Assembly (NCBI RefSeq): GCF_932526225.1
Contig: NC_064040.1
Coordinates: 2,827,894-2,891,893 of the forward strand
Source of the DNA: Nematostella vectensis
Lineage: Eukaryota; Cnidaria; Anthozoa; Actiniaria; Edwardsiidae
Length of the DNA stretch: 64,000 nucleotides
Direction of reading: 5' to 3'
A model generated the notes under the pieces. That model did no database searches and was not told where the DNA came from. It saw nothing but the letters and a program-made list of their open reading frames with translations. This document shows positions 10,551 to 20,575 of this stretch, piece after piece (the stretch's first letter is position 1; the number at the start of each line of letters is the position of its first letter). A program made the position numbers and the translations under genes.

Positions 10551-13500
10551 CGCAACTTATCTATAATGAAATTACTACATCTCCTGTAGGAATCAATCGC
10601 ACGAGATGACACACACTCCTTCGAGGCCTTTATAGTACACGTAAGAATTCTGTGATTAAGATACAAGGGTATTCCTTGAAAAAATATCATTTTAATACGG
10701 AAAGCGTTTAAGATTAGATTACTTTGCGTGATATTTAAAAGTTCACGCTGTGTTCCTAATGAAAAGGGCGTGGCAAAATATCTAACAACTCTCTACTTGC
10801 GCAAACAAAGCCTTCGTTATCAATTACTTGAGAACGTTTGTCAAGCTTACTGATGTAGCTATGCCTCTAATTAGACCTAGATAAGACAGACTATAACAGT
10901 CAAAGCTTTGCTGCTACTGATTTTCAGGATCTACGCCAGATGGCTAAGAGGAGAAGGAAATGCTTAGATGCGAATTGTGAGTAATGGATCTCGATAAGCC
11001 ATATTGGCAACAGCGACGCTGCAGACAAAGCTTTTAGCCTTTACGACGTGGAGAGTTTGCGACGGCTCGAACGCTGGATTTTTCCGCACGGTAAAAGAGA
11101 AAGGTGGTCGCGCGCGCTGTACGGTGGTTGCTTGCGTTGTGAGTAGTTACCGTAGTCATTGTGTTTTTTTTCTTTTTGCCGTTCTAGACTTAAACGAAAC
11201 AACGATGCATAGGGGGGGGGGGGGGGGGTAGTTACGCCGCAAAATTTGATAACTAACGCAAAATGTAATAACTTTTCAACGAAAAATGTTATGAATGTTA
11301 AACGCAAAAAGTAATTAATCTTCAACGCAAAATGCGCGCATGCCCAGTATTCGAAATTCTTGTCTCGTTTGGGAATTGTGCCTCGTCCATCTAGTAAATT
11401 CTTGTCCTCTTGTAACGATAATGTTACGCGATAGTGATCACTTGTTTGCCAGGTTCTTGCCAGCTCTGGGTCTGAAACGAGGTATTTTCTAATAATTGAT
11501 CTGATAAGTCTGTCTTATGAATTAGCGTTGCTTTCACAAACTAATTCTAAAAGAGAAAAAGGTTGATACTCGTAGCAAATATGAGATAGCGAGTTCTAAA
11601 AATAAAACATTAGGTCTTGATGTGAGTCAAATATAGACAACTCCGCCCATTTGCGTTTATCCATTTGGACTACTTCTAAATATAGACGGATTTTTATTTT
11701 GCTGGCAATTTCAAAAGATAATTTTGTCACGAAAATGTAGAGATGTAAAGATTGAGATCAAACAGTCAACAAGCTTAAAGAGGGCAAAAATGTGCATTTT
11801 AGCGCAGATAGTGTAGATGAAACTTGGTTAAGAAAATTAGTTAATAAATGCATTTGGAAATTTGAAATTAATCATAAAAGCTATGGCTATGTTATGTAGG
11901 GAGGAGAAACATGAGAGCCTGGGGCGGAAGTGGGCCCCAAGTAAAATAGAGACACAGCAACTACAGAGCGACACCCTGCCAACTGCGCCACCCAAAAACA
12001 CAGCCATGGCAAGCCTTTAAAACACAGTCTTTGAAAAACAGCCAAATCTCAACGTCAAGTATTTAGTATGGTGTCCTGACTACGACCCTATTCGACCCCC
12101 CTTCCCCCACACCCACACCCACACCCACTCACACTCATCCCTCCCTTCACAAATCCTGGCCACACGCCATTGCTCCGTGTGCGGCCTAGCCATGGCTTGC
12201 ATACAATGAAGTATTTGTCTGCAAGAAAAAAATACCACCGTGTTTATTGGTCACCCACTTATGCGCGAAACTTTGAGTGCTTTTTGTCTCGTCTTAAATA
12301 AGCGCGAAAATCACTTTTTACTATTAATTAAAGGTCACCGACTTACAGCGCCATAACCATTTGGGATCTGTTAATTATCTTCCGTAAGATATTTCTTGTG
12401 GTCAGTCTGCGAGACCAAAGCATTATCCTGCACTCTATGATTTACACCAAATTACCTCATGTGCTCTTGTGTGTTGAAAGTTTCTTCTAAGAGCTGATGT
12501 GTTACGCCCTGGTCACACTACCTAGAGCAGCAGACATCGCGTCAATTTCAGCAGACTTGACAGCAATTTGATTGGCTGCCATTCCTGTCAACGAGGGCAC
12601 CATGCTAGCCTGCTAGCAAAAAGCACACGAGAACGCCATTCTTGTCCCATATCATTTATTTCGTACTGAGTGGTATATAGTTTTTTTTGGTATATAGTAT
12701 TTAGTTTTTTTTGCACTTGGAATTTTTTTTTTCAACAACGAGGCCTCGTCCTTGCATTGCATCAAAAGCGAGGTGTGATTTACAGGGAGAAAAACTTTGG
12801 CGGATTTTCTCGAATTTATTTGTTCTTTAACTCGGTTATTAAAGTACACAGGGCTGACATGGTCGTACGTTAGAATAGGCGCAAAACCAAAGATCTTTGT
12901 AATACACACTTTTTTACATTTTACAAGCTGATAATACACAATAAACTTCTTGACGCACGACGACTCTTATGATCTCCACGCCTTCCAAGATTGGTCGCTT
13001 GTTTGAAATAACCTCTTTTCGCAAAGGATGCTATCCGGATTTCCTGATGTGAAGAATTTCCAAACCACCCCCTTGCCTTTAGATCCCAAGGTCATGAGGC
13101 ACCACGGAATGCGAGGAAATACCAGCTGAGGGCGTTGGCATTTTGTAGCTGTGACTTACGGCATACGATACCATATGAAAGCGAACGCATCGAACGAGGG
13201 CTGTGTCAAGTTACTAAGTATGAAAAGCGGGAACTGGGATTTGCGCCATTTTAGACCGGAAAACGGGATCATGGTTACAGGGGAACGGCGGATTTTAGCT
13301 ACCAGAAACAACCAGGAACGGGATTTGGAGTTAATTAACAGAGAGTGGGACGGCGTGATTTATGATTCGGCCTACGGATAAATCACGTGACTGCTGCTAT
13401 CACATCGGTCACGTATTTTTGACTGATAGATGATCACGTGGCTTTGATTGTAAGGGACAACCGTTTTATGCGTGACAATGCGTGACAATCGGTTTTTTGA

Positions 13501-14353
13501 TTGGTCTGGCTTCACGTGAAGAAGTATATTTTTATAAAATAGAAAATAAAAAACGCGGTACGCGGTTATTAAAAAAAAAAATAAAGCAAATAATACATTG
13601 CCGATCTGGATGCTATAATGGCAGTTCCTAAGCTAAATCCGGTATTAGAATTACGAACACCCGAGTTAAAAGGCTAAACTACCGTCTTCTAATCACTGAC
13701 AACATTTTCAATCACTTGTCCAAGTCCTGTTGTATATAGCTAGCGGAAGATCAGATGTCCTTGTAAAACTTTCTCGAGAATTCTCCTGAAACGACGTTGA
13801 TAGCTTCTGGTTTAATCAACTCAACAAGGTCAGAAGAACTCGGGGCAAATAGACAGCGATGCATAGGCAGGTATTCCACGCATGCAGACTGCATTCATTC
13901 GCGGCGGACATGAGAACTAAGTGCAGTGAAAAAGAGGGCATTGCCCTGGGATTCGCGTGTGGCTCATGAGGGCGCACCGGGAACACTCGGCGCTTTTGAA
14001 AGACAATTAATAATGTTTTCATTAAGGATAAGTATTATCACTTCCTTTTATATTAAATTAAAGTTTCATTACCTCATAACCTCACTCTATGGAATTATTC
14101 TATGGATAGGTAATTATGAGATTTTTTCATAGGTAACCCCCTGTCTCCCCTCCCATTGGATTGTTTCAATTGAAGACAGACATCGCTTGGCACTATTGCT
14201 ATGGCGCATTTTGTGGCTTAGTGGTTTTAAGTTGCTATTACCCGCAGAAGCCACTATTAGGGTCAGGGAGCTACGCGCGAGACAGAACTCATAGCGACTC
14301 AATCTGGTGATACATTAGAACGAAAAAAAGTACAAGAGATTTCACGCTGAAAA
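10551..14353. other. Intergenic region between the divergent lectin/vWA paralogues
   Basis: The 3.8 kb between the two start codons must contain both promoters. I see no convincing exon. It holds a G run (11212-11228), a CA-rich stretch near 12110-12140, and a cluster of CACGTG-containing sites at about 13380-13510. Short open frames here (for example 13151-13381) show no recognisable domain. Confidence 0.6.
10628..10634 (-). promoter_or_regulatory. Candidate TATA box for the minus-strand lectin/vWA gene
   Basis: On the minus strand the bases read ACTATAAAGG, 78 nt upstream of the ATG at 10550. This spacing suits a short 5' leader. No equivalent TATA is obvious upstream of the plus-strand paralogue. 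Confidence 0.4.
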
Positions 14354-17300
14354 ATGGGGACGAAACAAGCAAGGTGTATCTTTATATTCGGTGCTATTTT
14401 GTTGCACATGTTGGACTTCCCTAGGAGGACATTTCAAGATCTCGCCCCGCCGGGATTTGGTGAGTAAATCGGTGTTTTCTTTGCGGTGTACAAGGGTGTA
14501 CAACAATGAATGAAGCGTCGAAAGCAGAATGAGCTCTTAGAACAACAGCCGAGGGGTCGCTCAAAAATCAACAACACCCTGCTTTAAATTTTTGTGAGAG
14601 GCAAAAATGATTTAATAACCTTACAAAATATTGATAAACGTTCTTACAGATTCTTATTTTTGTGATTTTCGTCATTGTTTCTATGCATCTTCATTCTTGA
14701 GTTGAGTATTTTAACTAAGGTTCAAGTATAATTCACCGTCTAGAGGTTCAGAGATGCTCGGCATACCAGTACTGACTACGCCAGTGCCAATACGAGTCGA
14801 TCAACTTTTGTCTACTTTTCTTGTTCTAAATGCCTAGAAATATTATCTTTTCACTATTATACACTAAAAAAGGGAGGTAATTCGATCCTAGTTTATAGGA
14901 TGGTACAAATTATGTTATTTTTAGCCAAACAATCGATAAGTGTTCAAGTGCGCTAGATCGCTATCGGTTTTTTCACGCGAAATCACTTCGATGGACTCTA
15001 TTTTTTATCCTTTCGCTTAAATAATGTGTTCACTGAAAGTATCATTTATTGCTTATTTTTAACTATCTTACTGATCAGAATCAAAAGGCATGGTGTACTT
15101 TTAGAGATGCCTTTCTTAATCGCAATTAAAATTTCTTAATGTTTAATGGTGGAGTCGGAATCCACTAATTTCTTTTGAACGGGAAGCGATTAATTGAAGA
15201 CATCTAGGAGAATGTCTGACTCTTTGACACTGGCTGAAAAGAGCGCTTTTATCCGCACGTCCGGTTAACTGCATAAAAATTCTTTTTTTCCATTATGTAT
15301 AACATCCTTTATCCAAAACTGTCGTGGTTTGTTCGTGTACGGACGAAGAAGCGATATTTAATATGCAAACCCTTTGTAACGCCTTCGTGTGTTTAAAGAA
15401 GGATTCTCTATTCTATTTTCTGTAAAAAAAAAAAAAATAGCTGCGGGCAAGGGTATGTGGTTTTGCCTGTTTTGAAAAGCTGCCAAATTATCAGGACCAC
15501 AACGGCCTCTTGTCTATGAAAGTCGCGCACTGTTCTCGAGTCCTGCGCAATATATTATTATGTCAGTTATCACTGGCGTATATTTAGTTTATTCCTTTGT
15601 GTGGTCTTCATGCTGTAATCAGGGAAATTAAGACAGATATATTGAAGTGTGTTTAGACGAATAATCGCGATTAGCCCGCAATGCTTATCGTAAGTTGTCC
15701 GTGCGAAAGGCTGCATTGTCCTCCCATCTTGGTGAAATTAGCGCAAATCTTTCAGCTTTAGAACGCTGGCCTGTCTGGTAACTAAGCACGACATGACAGA
15801 CAAACGTGTTGCTAAGGGAGTTTGCTATTGCTAGGGATATTTGCAACAGATTGAGCAACAACAATGCAATGATCAGGCGCTCATAACAATCGTCACTCTT
15901 TTAGGCAAATCATTATCGTATGTTTTACCGCTAATGTGTGAGCAAACATAACCATAATAGGTCAACTTTTTGATAAAGGTCCTTTTTTCGATCCCTATAT
16001 AGTATATACCGATTCAATCGTTTTATATCATTTGGTCTTTAGGACGTGGTATTTTAGATGTTAATTGTTTTTGCGAGGGAAAACACGACGGTGTTGAACG
16101 CAACAGAAACAAAACCAGTATTTGCATCGGAGAGTGAATATTAAATATATAAATTTCGGTAACCGTTTTCTCGATAAATATGCAAAGTTTTAAAAAGGAA
16201 TAGTGTTGGATCGATATGAAGTAATCGGCTAAGGTCCGAAAAAACGGCATTGTTATATCTAGAAAAAAGTCATTTAGATATTTTTTTTTTTGTTTTACAG
16301 AGATCAAATCATATCGAGGTTTCATTGTAATAAAAAAAATATCAGTGAGTGGCACCCGCTACTCAATGTTAAATTTTTGAGGCGTATATATGAAAAAAAA
16401 AAAAAAAAAAACTAGCGCTTTCCTTGATTGGATGCCGCTGAACCACGCAGCAGCAAAATAATTAACCGTATATGTTAACCTCGAAGTTATTGATGGGCTC
16501 GTGCAGAGAGTGGGCCGCAGGACATGAACTTACCCGTACCGTAATCAAAACACCACGAGACGACGGTGGCGACGTAAGCGATGCCTGCGATGATGCGCGC
16601 GTTGGCTTTTTTCCTACACAACCACGAAAAATGATGGTATAGAAATAGCAAAAAACAAGAGATTTTTAGCCAGATGCTGAAAACGCCAGAAGTACGTTAT
16701 TTGGTAGCTAATACCTACAGTGATGAAACTGAAGGAGTGTCAACCATGCAAAGTAACTGGAACTTCAAGTTTCTTCCTTTTACTCACCGAACCGCAGAAA
16801 AATAATTAGTGGAATAAATAAATATTACATTACCAGAATTCTAATGAAAGCAGAACCGCAGGGTGAAGGACTCGTTTTTTTAACAAGTTGGACAGTTCCA
16901 ATGACTAGCATTAGCAAATCTAATGAAGAATCCTGTGATACCCACAAACCATAGAGATACGCGTTGTAAGGTTGGATTATGTGCTCATCGCAAGACTTCT
17001 ATTTTATTCCCCCATGTTTAGCCCCACTTTATTGATAGGACTAGCAATTTATTCATCCCATAATCCACTGGGCGCGACACACATTAAAGGATTCTAAGCA
17101 ACTTAGTGGTAACCAAAATATTATGTGTTCTTTTATTATAGGACACGTTATCTTCGGGTTCCATAAAGTGCTATGCTGCTCTTGTAGCATTCAAGCGATT
17201 GCGCACTTGCGCACCTGCTTATCCCACAATGCACCTCATATTTCGTCGCTGACATTTTTTTCTTTCCTTCTTTTTTTTGCAAAATAGAGTTGTTCTCTGT

Positions 17301-20300
17301 TTTGCAATGCTATTCGGAGTCGCTCTAGCCCCTATTCAATTTGACTACTCATATAGCTCACATTATCGTCTTTCCTCAGTCTTCGAAAGCGACGAATACT
17401 TTTACAAGATTGTGTTTGAGAGGGATGACAGAAGGACTTTTTACGAAGCGGAGGAGATCTGTAACTTGTTTGAGAATGGTCACCTCGCGAGTATAACGAG
17501 TCAAGCTGAGAACGAGTGGATACATCAGAAGATACAGTCAGTCAGCCAAAGCTACGAGCCCAGGAGATTCTGGGTGGGCGCGTCTGATAGGTATAATGCA
17601 TCTGACTCCATTACTTGAATTTTTTTACTTAGAAGGGATAATAAATAGAAAAATAATTTTTTTAAATCCCTTTTTTGCGTTCCCACCCGTTCATCCGTCG
17701 GAATTCATTGCAACGACAACGACAACGACCACGGCCACTAAGAGGAAAAATCAAAGAGCCAGACGTAAAATGCACTCTGTCTGATAAGTTTTCGCTATTT
17801 TCTTCCAAATTACAACCCAGAAATACCAAGTTTCATGGTCTAGCGAAGACGGGGGTTATGTATACTATGTACTGTTATCGTTGTGTTACCGTGTATGTAC
17901 CGTCGATGTGTTACGTTCTCCTTGCCGTCGCTGCCGTTGTTACAAAGGTCCCTTATTGCCATGGAGCTATTGCTGGTCAAAACAGTGATGGTGCTGATTG
18001 CACACCTTGTTTCGTAATGCTTTGCTAGTTTGTCTGCAATATTTTCGTGACTTTATGGTAACTAACGCAATGCTTGGCCAGTGTTAAATAGTTTGTCTGC
18101 AATATTTTAGTGACTTTATGGTAACTAACGCAATGCTTGGCCAGTGTTAAATAGTTTGTCTGCAATATTTTCGTGACTTTATGGTAACTAACGCAATGCT
18201 TGGCCAGTGTTAAATAGTTTGTCTGCAATATTTTCGTGTCTTTATGGTCGATTAAGCAAGGCTTGGCCAGTGTTAAATAGTATAACTGCAATTTTCTTGT
18301 TTTTATGGCCGACAAAGCAAGGCTTGGTCAGCCTTGCTAGGCGATGCACTGTCTGCCCGAGACTCAATGTCTTTTTGTCTGTTCCAGGCGTCAATACGGC
18401 TCGTTCGAGTGGATCGATGGTAAACCGTTTATCTTTTACGCGGCGCATTATCTTGGCGCTCGAAGGAAGAAACAAGATTACGAAATGTGTCTCTCGTTAC
18501 GATCATCGCGTAAGGACGTGCAATGGACCGATGAAGACTGTTACGATGCGAGGGGCTACATATGCAAGACGGAAGGTATGGATTGATAGATGACACGGAT
18601 TGATGGAATGAACGGAATATAGAAGGTACGGATTGATGGAAGGTACTGGTTGATGGAAGGTACAGATTGTTGGAAGGTACGGATTAATGGAAGGTACGGA
18701 TTGATGGAAGATACCAGTCCCGTACCCGGGAGGGGGGGGGGGGGCAAGGGGGTGCGAACGTACCCCCCCCCCCCCCCCCCCCCCCCCCCAACAACGGCCG
18801 AAGGTCCACTTTTGGATCCCAATGGACGTGCTTTTTGTAGATAAAACTATAAAGCATAATCTAGATCACTCTTGTATGTAGCCAAATCCGACAATAAACC
18901 TCCCGTGAAGATACTGCAACGCATAAAAAAATCCCTTTTTGTTCTTTCGGGGATGGTCAGATTTTTACGTCAGATTAATACGCGCGAGGGGCTGGATATG
19001 CAAGACGGAAGTTGAGGATTGGTGGAAGGTACGAATTGGAAGGTACATATTGATGCAAGATACAAATTGATGGAAGGTACGGACTGACGGAAGGTACGGA
19101 TTGAGGAAAGATACAGATTGGTTAAAACTAACGCGCGAGGGGCTGGATATGCAAGACCGGAGTTGAGACTGATTGATCAATAGTACGGATTGATGAAGGT
19201 ACGAAATGATCAGTACTAACGCGCGAGGGGCTAGATATGCAAGACGGAATGAATGGATGATGGAAGGCACGGATTGACGGATGTTACGAATAAATTAATA
19301 TTAACGTGAGCTGCTCTGCTACATGTTGTACCGATATCGTGTGTATCTATGGATGTGTGTATCTATGGATGTGTGTATCTATGGATGTGTGTATCTATGG
19401 ATGTGTGTATCTATGGATGTGTGTATCTATGGATGTGTGTATCTATGGATGTGTGTATCTATGGATGTGTGTATCTATGGATGTGTGTATCTATGGATGT
19501 GTGTATCTATGGATGTGTGTATCTATGGATGTGTGTATCTATGGATGTGTGTATCTATGGATGTGTGTATCTATGGATGTGTGTATCTATGGATGTGTGT
19601 ATCTATGGATGTGTGTATCTATGGATGTGTGTATCTATGGATGTGTGTATCTATGGATGTGTGTATCTATGGATGTGTGTATCAAAGAGAATGAAGATGC
19701 TGTTATAGACTAAAAATGTCGTGAATTTCACAGGTGCCCCTAAAAGGATCGTCGCAAGGAGACGCTTCGGATATGGTGAGAAGCCAAGCGGCATTGCTGT
19801 CTATTAAACATCTTAAAGCGTATTACAGAAATAACCTTTTAGGAGAAGTATATTCTTGCTTATAGTCACACGTTTTAGAATAATTCACCCTCATTGTTCT
19901 GAAGGGTGATTTCAGCCCCTCCCCTCCTGAGTACTTATTATATAGCTTGACCTTTTCCCTACCCCCCAGAGTTCGACGAAAACATCTGGACTTACAAGTT
20001 CGTACTGCTGCAAGATGACATGTTGACGTGGCCGGAAGCGGAAGTGTACTGCCGGAAGACGGAGTGGGGCCACCTGCTTAGCATAACCTCGGCGAAAGAA
20101 CAAGAGAAAGTAAAGCAATGGCTGCGCATGCTCAGATTCATCTTCGGATTCCACAGGCTGTGGATTGGCGCGTCTGACCTCGTTCGTGAAAGCAAATTTG
20201 TATGGACAGGTAAGATGATTAATGATGATACGGTGATGATGATGATGATGCTGCTGCTGATGATGATGGTGATGATGGTGATGATGGTGATGATGATGAT

Positions 20301-20429
20301 GATGATTATGACAGTGATGATGATAAGCTGATGATGGTTATGGTGATGATGATAAGCTGATGATGGTTATGGTGATAATGATAAAGATGACGTTGATGAT
20401 GATGATGGTGTTGGTGATGGTAATAATGA

Positions 20430-20460
<31 letters not shown>

Positions 20461-20543
20461 TGTGGTGGTGGTGGTGGTTGTGGTGGTGGTGGTTGTGGTG
20501 GTGGTGGTGGTGGTGGTGGTGGTGGTGGTGGTGGTGGTGGTGG

Positions 20544-20575
<32 letters not shown>

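Noticed and set aside
11004..11325. Frames flanking the G run at 11212-11228
   Set aside because: They are low-complexity and Gly/Pro-run driven, with no support as exons.
13151..13381. 76-codon open frame in the divergent intergenic region
   Set aside because: There is no recognisable family, signal peptide or splice context, and the length is expected by chance.
19306..19713. Cys/Tyr-rich repeat proteins in three frames
   Set aside because: The frames come from the 16-bp minisatellite in an intron.
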